From Campylorhamphus procurvoides (taxonomy: Eukaryota; Chordata; Aves; Passeriformes; Dendrocolaptidae): a stretch of DNA of 64,000 bases. Under the pieces are notes generated by a model, which saw only the letters and a list, made by a program, of their open reading frames with translations, was not told the DNA's origin and did no database searches. Each line of letters starts with the position of its first letter. Within the stretch, counting starts at the first letter, position 1. The stretch is taken from assembly GCA_013396655.1 (NCBI GenBank), contig WBMV01003157.1:39081-103080 (forward strand), in the 5' to 3' direction. This document shows, piece after piece, positions 12,039 to 22,274 of the stretch. The translations under genes and the position numbers were made by a program.

Positions 12039-12262
12039 GCTGGATGCAGTGCTCCTGGTAGGGTCTCACCAGAGCAGAGCAGAGGGGCAGAATCCCCTCC
12101 CTCCCCTGCTGCCCACCCTGCTCTGGATGCAGCCCAGGACACGTTTGGTGTCTGGGCTGTGAGTGCACGTGGCCAGGTCATGTCCAGTCTCTCACTCACC
12201 ACAGTACCCCCAAATCCCTCTCAGCAGGGCTGCTCTTGATCTGTTCATCCCTCAGCTTGTGC
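11583..12262 (-). mobile_element. CR1 LINE fragment, longer copy
   Basis: The same minus-strand CR1 as at 11072 continues further into the element here: ccagagctggatgcagtgct, the ggtctcaccagagcagagca block, gacacgtttggtgtctgggc and atccctcagcttgtgctgat are complements of CR1 ORF2 coding sequence. The frame is broken by stops, so it is inactive. Confidence 0.9.
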
Positions 12263-15200
12263 TGATTCACGAAGTTCTGCCAGCATTTAGTCTCCCATTG
12301 GCAATGGAAACAGCCTTGTTAATGACTAGAAATCTTGAAAGCATCAAATAATTTAGACAGGCTCCCTAAGGAAGAGGAATGGCATATACAAGCAGTTACC
12401 TAATCATGGTCTAATTACCCAACTGGAATTTGGCCAGGATGCTGAGACTAACAGCAGTACCCTAAGGAAAGGGTTGCAGGGTCTCTGGTGAGTGCAGGCA
12501 CTTGGAATCTTTGCTCCATACACTTAGCAGAAAGTGTAAAGGGGCAAGAAGCATGCCTGGTACTGCCAAGAACCTCTGGGCTAAGCAAATGACATGGCAA
12601 ATAGGTTACTTCTTCATAGCCTCATATTTCTAGACATTAGACAGCCACCTCTGCCTCCTAGCTTGTCTTAGACACCTCAGAGGCAGATTTTGGTTCAGAT
12701 GGTGGGCCCTGACTTAAACTTCTGCTGGGCATTCCTGTTATGATCCTATTAACTCATCCTGATGGATGCCATTACAGGCTGTGTAGCTTCAGTGCTCAGA
12801 TGTGAGAAACTTCACAAATGGGAACAGGGAATGGCACCTCAGAAGACTGAGAAAGTTTGTTTCCTATAGTGATAGGAGGCTAGACCCAAGCTCTCCAGGC
12901 CCTCCTACACCCACTCCTCTTTTCACTGCTGCACCTGACCTTATCTCAGTAGCATTACTCTGTTGCTGCCTTTTTCTCCAGGATTGTTCTGCTTTTGTGT
13001 TCCTTTCCTCAGTGAGAATCACCAGTTTCTTGGGTAAGAGAAGACTTGGGAAACTCATGCCAGTTAAAAGCATTGCCTGCATCCATGCTCTGGTTGTAGG
13101 CTCTGAGAGAGGCTTCAGCTGTGCCATTCTTGGGCAGAGGAGAAGAGATGAAGAAGAAGAGAAGCAGGGAGAGAAAGGATAACCCTGGAGTGAAGCAGGG
13201 AATATTCAGAGTGGAGATGGGGGCTGGAGGTGTTGGTGGGCCCTCTCCCTTCCCTTTGAGTGGGTTCAGACTTGGAGAAGCCTCCCAGGTGAGACAGGAG
13301 ATGGCTGTGGTGTCATGGTGCACCCCAGAGGGTAGTGGCATTGCAGTGAGGCTCGGGGCTGCCTGACCCACTCTCCTGCAGTTACAGTGTAGTGACCAGG
13401 GACTTCTCACCCTTCAGTTTTTGCAGCTTGCTGCCAAGGCAAACCTCAGCTGTGGCAGGATCCTTGCAGACCCCTTATCACAGCTCCAATATTTAAACAC
13501 CGTATCTGTCCCAGGCTGTTTCTCTCCAACCTTTGCTGATTTTCCTAAGCAACTTCATGCAACCAGCTGGGCTGGATTTCCACAAGTGTAGAGCAAAGGC
13601 TTATTGCCCTCTTTTGCTGCTGTACGGCAGGAAAGAAATTTGAAAAAGCAATATATCCCTCCTAAAATATATCATAATCATTTTTATTTCTTTTTATCCT
13701 CAGCTCTGAGAAGAGGCTCAAAGAGCTCATGAATGGTGTCTGTTCTTATTGCAACACAAAATAAAAAATTATAATATCCAGCCCAAGAAACAGTCTTGAA
13801 TTTTGCTTTTGCATTGGTTTTTATCAATTTATTTCATTCAAAAATGTGAAATAGTCCCTAAATGACTCCCATCCCATTCAAGGTTTTTCCTGGGGAAGAT
13901 TTTTCAAGAGGACCCTCTATTTTTGTTAATCTTTCAAAACCTATCCTCTCAGATATGCCAGCAGAGATACAAAGTGAAGTTCAGCAACATGGTAATAAAA
14001 AGTTATGGTCCATAAAACAACAACTTTCAGGCTGCAATGCTACATCTTCTGTGACTTATCTTCACCTGCACTTCTCTGTTATTAAGGGAACTGTGCCCCA
14101 CAGCTTCCAGGCAGGCTGTATTGTGGACACAAGCACATAAAATCTGAAGAGCCCTTAATTTTTATTTCTGTTCTTTAAAAAAGTGGCTTTGAGGAAGTAA
14201 TGGGAAAAAAATTTACAATTTGGTCAGTGAGAAGATATTTCCTAATTACTACTTATTCCTTGTCTTATAATGCAGTAATCAGCAGCAGAGTGCTAGACAT
14301 TGCATGGGCATTTAATTAAATGGATAAGCTTCTCTAATCTCTGCATTTAAAATTCTTTTTAAAAGGAATTTTCTAAATCCTTTGGAAACAGGGACAAAAA
14401 TGGGAGTAAAAAAGTGAACTAGAGAGACTCCTGGCGAACTGAGATGACAGAACTGTGAAATGCTTGCTTTCTGCACACCCCTCTGAGAAGACTGATGGCA
14501 GAAAGTGTCACAACAGGGCTTTTATTCTGCTTTTATTCCTCCAAAAGCTGAGAGGAGGGAGAGCTAGCCTGTCTGTCCTCTTTATCCCTGCTCTTCACAT
14601 AGCAGGAAGGCATGGTACACATGCACACTGCTTGAAGGCCAGTACGGATGGAATAGCATAGCTGGAAGGTTAAACAGCCTGTTTGCATAGGAAGTGTCAG
14701 TCACTTGGCTTCTTCTAGAGGGCTGGTGGCTCTCCTAAACTGGATGAGGATGGCTTTTCCAAGCGATGCACTTTATTCCTCTAGAAAGTAAATTTTACAA
14801 GAGCACTACAAAAGTTGTCTGACAAAAACCACGTTGCACATAAATACAATTAAATACCCTCCCATATCCTTCATGGATCTTACGGAAGCATTTTCTTTTT
14901 TTAATGTATAAACCTCCCTTCTCCCATTGCTGACCTCAGACAGAAAATAAAGTACAGTACAAAATCATGCCATAGGGAAAGAGCTCTGGCCAGCTGCTCC
15001 ACAAAAAAGTGAGAGGTACCCAGTATTCCCAAAGTGGAACATGATTTCCCTTGTGGCTGTGAAACTCTTTGCTAGAGGTTGCCTGACTCTGTGGCTTTTT
15101 ACTGTCATCTTGGGATGGTGATGCCAGTCAAGCAGACAGAAGAGTCCTTTGTGGTCTCACAGTGCTTCTTCTTCAGAGCCGATTGCTTCAGCTGTATTTG

Positions 15201-16264
15201 CCAACAATTTTAACTTTGACAAATAACTCCTCTTTTATATGTGACAAATGCCCATCTTCAATGAATAAAAACTACAAAAGCAAGAGAAAAGCTATTCCCC
15301 TGGGCTTCTCTATTGAAGGATAACCTCCTGCACTCCTCAAGTGTCTGTTAATAAGAACAGAGCAAAACTGAACATAGCTGTAAGGCAGGAAACAAGCCTA
15401 GATGGGGTAAAGGGGTTTTACACTGTGCCAAGTTAAAAGTGGATCCTCTTGGAAAGGGAAAATACCTGATTTATTTAAAATAAAATTGTTATTCCCTCAC
15501 TTCGTAATGGGGAAGCCATGGCTCAATTTAAATATGAATCCAGTCGAAGAGGAGTATGGAATAGCAGAATGGGTGTCACCTGCTCCTATGGAACCAGAAG
15601 GTGATCCTCTCATAGGACTCCATGGATCTGTGTAGCTGATCTGCAGCATTAACACTGGGAAATACTGGCCTGATCCTGATGTGACCAGCTGTGCACAGTA
15701 CATGCCATATGTACTTGAGAAGTGCTAACTCAAACAGAAAAGGTGCAAACCCAAATCGTACAGTCAGAAACAGCAATCTCTAGACTGCATGGGGAAAACA
15801 AGGCCTTTTTTGAACGTGGCAAAGCAAAATTAGAGAGAAGGCAGGATTGTTGTGTCATGTGTAAATACTAAGAACAGAGAAATACTATTTTACCTGAAGG
15901 TGAAGCTGGCAGAAAGATGAACAACATGAATATGTGGGAGACTGTGGCTGCACAGGCGCTCCTGCAAAGTAGCAGAGCAAACTCCCAGACTGCTTGTGAA
16001 GGAGACAGGGCAGGGGAGAAGGGGCAGTGTGACTGTAGGGACAGGGGTTTTGGTCTCATAAGTCTCTTCTGTCCTCTGCCTCATGTCACTACCTGACTAC
16101 TAGACTGCAGATATCCATCTAGGAGGGGATAGTTAACCTAAATGCAGCCAAGAATAAACATTGTTCAAATATTGCATTTCTTCTAATTAGAAAGATCATT
16201 TCAGCCTAAGGCAGAGGCTTTCAGAGCACCTCAGCACCCTTCAGCTCATGGATATGCTATGACA
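12263..16264. other. Intergenic sequence, no gene recognised
   Basis: No exon recognised. The region becomes AT-richer from about 13.6 kb. A minus-strand open frame at 12864-13127 and a purine-rich stretch at 13137-13180 show no family signature. From 13.6 to 16.2 kb I see only unremarkable sequence. Confidence 0.5.
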
Positions 16265-16853
16265 AAAGCAGCATAGCCAGCAGAGCTAGGGAAGTGATTG
16301 GCCCCTTGTACTCGGCCCTGCTGAGGCTGCACCTCGAGTGATGTGTCCAGTTCTTGGCCCCTCAATTCAGGAGGGACATTGAGATACTGGAGCATGTCCA
16401 GAGAGGGGCAACAAGGCTGTTGGTGAAGGTCTGGAGTACAAGTCCTGAGAGGAGTGACTGAGGGAGCTTTATTTTGGAGAAGAGGAGGCTCAGGGCTGAC
16501 CTTATTCCTCTCTAAAACTACCTGAAAGGAGGTTGTAGCCAGGTGGGGGTCAAGCTCATCTCCCAAGTAATAAGCAATGGAACTAGAGGAAATGGCCTCA
16601 GGCTGTGCCAGGGGAGGTTTAGGTTGGACATGAGGAAGAATTTTATCACAGAAAGCATGATTAAACTTTGGTGTAAACTGCCCAGAGAGGTGGTGGAATC
16701 ACTTTCCCTGGAGGTGTTTAAGGAAAGACTGCTCATGGGCTGCACTTAAGTGGCATGGTCTGGGTGACTAGGTGGTGTTCAGTCATAGGCTGGCTTTGAT
16801 TATCTCAGAGGTCTTTTCCAACCTAATTGATCCCATGACTGTGATTCCGTGAC
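16265..16853 (+). mobile_element. CR1 LINE fragment, about 590 bp
   Basis: It runs from the ORF2 C-terminal region (ccccttgtactcggccctgc, gatactggagcatgtccaga) through the ttttggagaagaggaggctc segment and the cccagagaggtggtggaatc block to the tail gactgtgattccgtgac. Orientation is plus. The reading frame carries stops, so it is a dead copy. Confidence 0.93.
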
Positions 16854-19800
16854 AGCTGCTTTTGAGGAAGCAGCAACAGTGGCAGTGTCCATGCTGGCTA
16901 AGTGAGGGATCACTAGCAGACAGCACTGGTCCTAACATTCATGATCAGGTCCTGGGGAATTATCCCTTTTGGGGTCTCTACTTCCCACAGACCCGGTGTT
17001 GCTGACTTTCCTGCTCATTGCTTGGACAAAGACCCCACACTGCACATGTGTAGCCCTGCGGTATAATCCTACTGTGCCAGTCAAGGACAAACTGCCCCAA
17101 TATGAATAAGAAATGCCATATTTGGGATGCTTGGAATAATTGTATGAGAAATGGGTTCAGTTCTATCGACTCCAGCATGAGCAGTTGTAATTGAAAGATC
17201 AGTTCCCATGGAAGCTGCTGTCTTATGTAGAGGGTTTTTTCTGAGATGAAAGGAAACTTCTTGCCCCTTCAGCCTTTTGAACACACTTTGCAATCTAAAA
17301 GCTGGCAGATCTCTTTGTGCTGTTTTAAATGGAGGTGACAGGGTCCATGCATGTCATTATTGCTAATGTATTTATAATCAGGATGCTCTTTAATACCTTC
17401 ATCCTTAAAGAAATATCATCACCTCCGTTTTATGGAGAGGAATTAAGGCACAAAGGCTAAACCCTACCCAAGTGCTTGAGCTACCTGGGGAGGAAAGCTA
17501 AATGGCTGAAGAGGGTTTCTGAGCATGCCAAAAGGAGAGGCTCAGTACAGGGATTTCAGTGGTATGGTAGCAGGTTGAACAGGCTGGTTGGAGAGCCTCT
17601 GATCCAAGAGGCAATTAAACTTAAACCATTGGTTAATGCCTCAAATTGCCAGATCACTGTTACTTCCAGATGCCACCAATCTTTAGGAAAAGCCAAGACT
17701 GGGACACTTGAAAGAGGATGCCCTAAGCTGCAGACCAAAGTTTGGCTGCTCATTTGGTGAGGGTTGCTACTCTGTTCACCTCACTGCCCTGCAGGTGCAG
17801 AAGTCCTGTCTATTCCAGGACCTTAAAAATTTTTTTGAGTATTTTTGAGTGTTAAACCCAGCATTCTGGTTCATATATAACTGAGAGGATTGCATGCTGC
17901 TTCCCTGCATATTTCAGTGCATGTATGTGGTGTTCCTCAGCTTGCACACTGATTATGGGCTGCAGTCCACTTCAGCATGATACTGAAATGTCTTCTGCAC
18001 ACAGGTAAGACATCACACAGTGTTGTAAAAGAGATGCTATGGTCCCCTAGTGGTTGTGCAAATGTTGCATTTTATTAGTAAAGAAATAGATCAGAAATAC
18101 CAGTGCAAGCCATTTCAGTAGCCTGTTATTTTACAGTCAAATAAATCCAAGGGCTGCTTCCCAATATCAGAATATCAATCAACTGCTCAGTTTATATTCA
18201 GCACTGAAGTCCTGCCAAATGTCATAGGGTAAATTAAAAGCTTTTTCTCCTCATCTTTAGAGCTTAGCCCCGAAAACCAGGTCTGAGATGACTTTTTTTT
18301 CTGTCAGTTGCGTAACAAGAAAAAATGGTTTAACAGAGCTAAACCCTTTCATTTAAAAAAAATCTCATGTGGGCTTGCTACACATTAAGTTTCAGCTTGA
18401 GCCATTCTCCAGCAACAAATACAAAACTCAAAAAATGCAGAAGAACAAGAAGAGAAGAAGCAAACACAGTTTCCTTAGTCTGCAAATATAACTACACTAC
18501 TGCTCCCTGAACAGGGAAACTACAGCAAATACACAGGTATAAAACAGCTGGCAAGCTGCAGTGTGTGTAGTATCACCCATTTACTGCTTTCCTATTCAAC
18601 GGCAGGTGAACCGAGACCAATGGCTGGGGTCTGAGTAACCAGAAAAAATTAACTCCTGCTCTTCAGCAAGTGAAAAATCAGGTGTTGCTTTGGAGTTGGC
18701 AGTAATGCCTCTTTTCTCAGTTTGCAGAGTACCTCATCTGTTGTTCAGAAAGGCATGTAGTTTCAGTGTGCATGGAGGTTACTGTTGTGTACTTGCTGCA
18801 CTGTAATTTTCCTATTTAATTTGGTAGAATTCTTCATTAAAAAAAAAAATACACTGCTGCCTGTGCTACCCAAGCACACTGTCAGCTGCAGAATTTATAT
18901 CTGGTCTGCTACAACAGGTTTTAGGTCTTTGCATGTAGTTAAATATTTGTAAACCTGGCATTCCCTTTTGTGGATTTATAGAAATAAACCTGGAAAGATC
19001 ATTCCAGGTCCTCATTAAGACCATGAGGACAGCATGGGGTTTTTCTTTTCTCTTTCTACTGCAGCATTTTAAACACTAAACTATTTTTGTGTATGATAAC
19101 AATGTCCAGAGGAAGAACTAGAAGCAATAACAGAGAAGGATGCATTGGGGAGTGTCCCTTCAGCTGGGAAAACATAAGGAAATTGATTTCAAAGAGCAAG
19201 CATAATTTAGAAGAAGGTAATTCTACCTTGAAAAAGTTTCACAGTCGTGGCTTGATCTTTCTGTCAGCCAATCTGGGGTCAAAGAGAGAGGAGGGATAGA
19301 CAGACACACAAGGACAAATGATTTCTGTTGATTAGATAAAGTCTGGTAAAATACTTGCGTCTAATTAGACCTCAGAACTGCAGGCAACTTGTAACATCTG
19401 TGATAATTCCAGCCCTCAGTGTTACTGCTGGTGGTTAGATACCTCATTCTAGCTACAAGATACTTGATTGCCACGCTTGCTAATAACACATTACTATGAT
19501 TTTAAAATTCATATGACATCATGTGCCCTTGATGAGATAATTTCTGTATTCTGGTAGCATATACAAGCTGTGGGCAAGACAGGGACTCGCTGTACCAGGT
19601 GCTGCGTGATGCAATATGTGACAATTATGGCCTCCAAGAGTTTAATTTTTAAATTAGGACAGGCAGAGCAATGGGGCCCAGCAAAGGGAGGGGAGCAGTC
19701 AGAATGGGAATGTGTGCTTATGGCAGAGATTAGTCATGCACAGTTTGGGAGTTTTCATTTGCAACAAAGCAGCAAAGAAGACAGGAAAGGAAAGACATCA

Positions 19801-21135
19801 GGACAGCTCAGGGACCCCCAAGCACACCTTTTGCTGATGAAAAGCTCTGAGGCTCTGATGAATGCAGAGGTGTGATGGAGATCTGCAGAGGCCAGGGATC
19901 TGGAATCCAACCCTAAGACACCAGTGAGATAAATAACAACGCACTTTTTAGAGCAAAACACTAACTTCCCTTCAATTTAACTGGAAAATCAATGTTGTGC
20001 CCAGCTCGCAGGTGGGGCAGGCTTTGATGATGTACAGCCAAAACGCAGGGGCTGGTGTGCTGGAGCCCTTTCAGTCTGCCACTGCTACACTTGATGAACA
20101 CATAAAGAAGCAAAGCAGAGCTTCTCAGGAGTAGCATTTCAGCAGCACTGAAGTCACTTCAGGGGCAAAAAGAGAAGATCCCTTTCCTGCTTGCCTCAGT
20201 GCCGGCACTTGCAGCTCCCTTCACTGACAGTTCCCATTCACACTGCTAAATGGAAGTGTTCCCGGTCCCTTCAGTCTGTCTTGGTAACACCTCCAGCACA
20301 TAGTCTACTTGTTTTTTTGCAGGAACATCGTGGTTTATCCTTACAAGTGTTTCCTCTTAGTATCCTGGAGAAGCTTATGGATTTTTTTGACACATTCCCT
20401 TCACTGATGCACTTCTGGGCAGCAAACACAAACACAGTGAAACATGCTGTGCTGGACAGGGCAGAAATTAAATCTTGCCTGTCTAGGTCTGAATTTTGGG
20501 AAGGTTGGTTGTGTCTTTGAGGCACCCAGCTAGGAATCTTGTCCTCCACCCTCTGTGTAGACTTTTGAGTTGTTCTAAATGTTGATGGAATAGCCATCAC
20601 GTTGTATGACATCTTTCTGTTGAGTTTCAATTTTAGAAAGTACTTGTTTCACCTTGGGTCCCTTGTTCAGAACTAGAAGCACATTCTGTTGTGGTTATTT
20701 ATAGTTTGGGATGGAGCAGCACTAAAAGCATTAGAGGCAATCAGAGAAATCTACTAGAACGAGGCTGCAGGGAAACCATCTCAGGACATTGTTTCTGCAA
20801 CAGACAGACAACCTGTGAGTCAATATTAGAAGACAGGAGTGCAAGGACTTTGCATGGGGCTGAGACAAACCAGACAAGCAGAGAGGTGGATTGGGGGTTA
20901 CCAAATGCACCAACACATCAGGCTCTGGAAACCCTCAGAGCTGGTTGCCCTTTGTAGCTGGAAGGGTACTGGGGGAGGACTTAGGTCACAGTAACCACAT
21001 GTGTTTCTCCTGCTTTTCCCAAAGTGTTTTGCTTATGGCTTTTTTTTAATATGGGGGGATGTAGATGGGTGTTGCTGTGCATCAGCCAAGCTTCTCCACC
21101 ATCGGGTGAAGGGTCTAGAGGGGAACCCATAGAAG
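16854..21135. other. Intergenic sequence, no gene recognised
   Basis: AT-rich sequence with A runs (for example 18839-18850) and no exon, RNA gene or transposon that I recognise. A 109-codon open frame at 20191-20520 has no motif and is overlapped by one of similar length on the other strand. Confidence 0.5.
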
Positions 21136-21432
21136 GAGCAGCTGAGGAACATGTGGCTTATTCCTCCTGGAGGAGACTGAGTGGAGACCTCATTGCAGGA
21201 TGGTTGAGGGGAAAAGGAGGGGCAGATGTTTATCTCTGCTCTGTGGTGACTAGGACAGGACATGAGGGAATAGCCTGAGGTTGTGCCAGGTGGAGGGTTA
21301 GGCTGGACATCAGGAAAAGGTTCTTCACCCAGAGGGCAGTCGGGGTCTGGAACAGAAGCTGGTCACAGCATCGAGCCTGGCAGAGCTCAAGGAGTGTTTG
21401 GACATCACTCTGAAGCACACAGTGCAACTCTT
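21136..21432 (+). mobile_element. CR1 LINE fragment lacking the terminal repeat
   Basis: The segment contains cctcctggaggagactgagt, gaccttattgc-like ggagacctcattgcaggatg, ggctggacatcaggaaaagg and the catcgagcctggcagagctc block, all CR1 3' region. It ends near cttggtgtgag without the usual octamer tail, about 500 bp before the CpG island. Confidence 0.88.
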
Positions 21433-21959
21433 GGTGTGAGAAATAAAAAAACATGGCTTTATTACAAGCAAATATTTCATTAACTCAGGAGTTATTTTTC
21501 TTTAGGTGTACTACAGGAGTTGTAAGGTACCAGGTCCTGTCTGGAGCTGGTGCCAGGGACAATTTGCATTGGGGAATTATGAAAGTAGATAAAGAGATGA
21601 CCAGAACAATCCTTTGCCACGGGACAGGCCCTTTGTGTGCGGAGGAAAGTGGTCACTCTGAGCAGAAAACCCTGTCCCCCTGCACAGGGGGACACACCGA
21701 ACCCAGCCAGGAGAAGAGACCCACTCCTCTCATTATGCTCACAAGGCAGGGCACATAAACCCCATGATTTTTGGGGTGGGGATGTGCTTTTTGGACCTTC
21801 CTGGCCGGCGCACCCAGCACGCGCTGAAACAGAAACTTTCCTTTCCCTGCCAAACTTCTCGATCTCACAGATGTTTGTACCTTCACTAAAACCGAATAAA
21901 AGAGGTTCAATTCCCGGTCAGGACTCGGTGTCTCCCTTCCAGCTCGGGGCGTTCTGCTG
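21433..21959. other. Promoter-proximal sequence upstream of the CpG island
   Basis: GC rises towards the right. No coding sequence recognised. A box-B-like string (ggttcaattcc) at about 21904 does not fold into a tRNA T-arm. Confidence 0.5.
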
Positions 21960-22052
21960 AACCACAACCTGTGGGAGCGCCGGGAACACCCACACGGCAC
22001 CCCCGGTCCCTCAGGGAGGCACGGCCGGGAACGCCGCCCCTCCGGCCAAGGG

Positions 22053-22117
22053 ATCGGAGTAAAGAGCGGGATAAAAAGCGGAATAAAGATCGGGATAAAG
22101 AGCGGAACAAGGAGCGG
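22053..22117 (+). repeat. 12-bp tandem repeat in the UNC13B 5' leader or proximal promoter
   Basis: About 5.4 copies of a 12-bp unit close to agcgggataaag run in perfect register: 22053-22064, 22065-22076, 22077-22088, 22089-22100, 22101-22112, then agcgg. The copies differ from each other by a few bases. The repeat lies 136-200 bp before the ATG, alternating GC-rich and A-rich halves. Confidence 0.85.
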
Positions 22118-22210
22118 CAGGGCCCGGCGAGGCAGCGCTCCCGGCCCTGCCCCGGTGGGCCGGCCCCGCCCCGGCTGAGGCGCCGCCGCCGCCCGGTGAG
22201 TGCGGGAGGC

Positions 22211-22243
22211 ATGAGGAGAGTGAGGAGAGCCGGGGGCGGCTGA
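22211..22243 (+). other. Short upstream ORF before the UNC13B start
   Basis: An ATG at 22211 (G at -3, A at +4) opens a 10-codon frame, MRRVRRAGGG, closed by TGA at 22241-22243, nine bases before the UNC13B ATG. If transcription starts upstream of it, this uORF would be met first by scanning ribosomes and could lower translation of the main frame. The reading frame is plain from sequence; any function is inference. Confidence 0.5.
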
Positions 22244-22252
22244 GGGGCCGCC

Positions 22253-22274
22253 ATGTCGCTGCTGTGCGTGCGAG
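22253..22274 (+). CDS. UNC13B: UNC13B coding exon 1 (residues 1-7)
   Basis: The first coding exon encodes MSLLCVR plus one base of codon 8. The ATG sits in a good Kozak context (gccgccATGt) inside the CpG island, and the exon ends at a consensus donor, CGAG|gtgagc. MSLLCV is the conserved start of UNC13A and UNC13B, which fixes this start. The 5' untranslated part of the exon extends upstream, but its beginning cannot be placed from sequence alone. The next exon is 26.2 kb away. That distance and the tiny size (22 coding nt) mean automatic gene callers may miss this exon. Confidence 0.93.

Noticed and set aside
21904..21914. ggttcaattcc, a match to the tRNA B-box
   Set aside because: The flanking bases do not pair into a T-stem, and there is no acceptor stem or A-box at the right distance.
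21971..22243. 90-codon plus-strand frame with RDKER-like repeats just before UNC13B
   Set aside because: It has a GTG rather than an ATG at its start. The charged repeat is the 12-bp tandem repeat read in frame. Only the last ten codons have an ATG.
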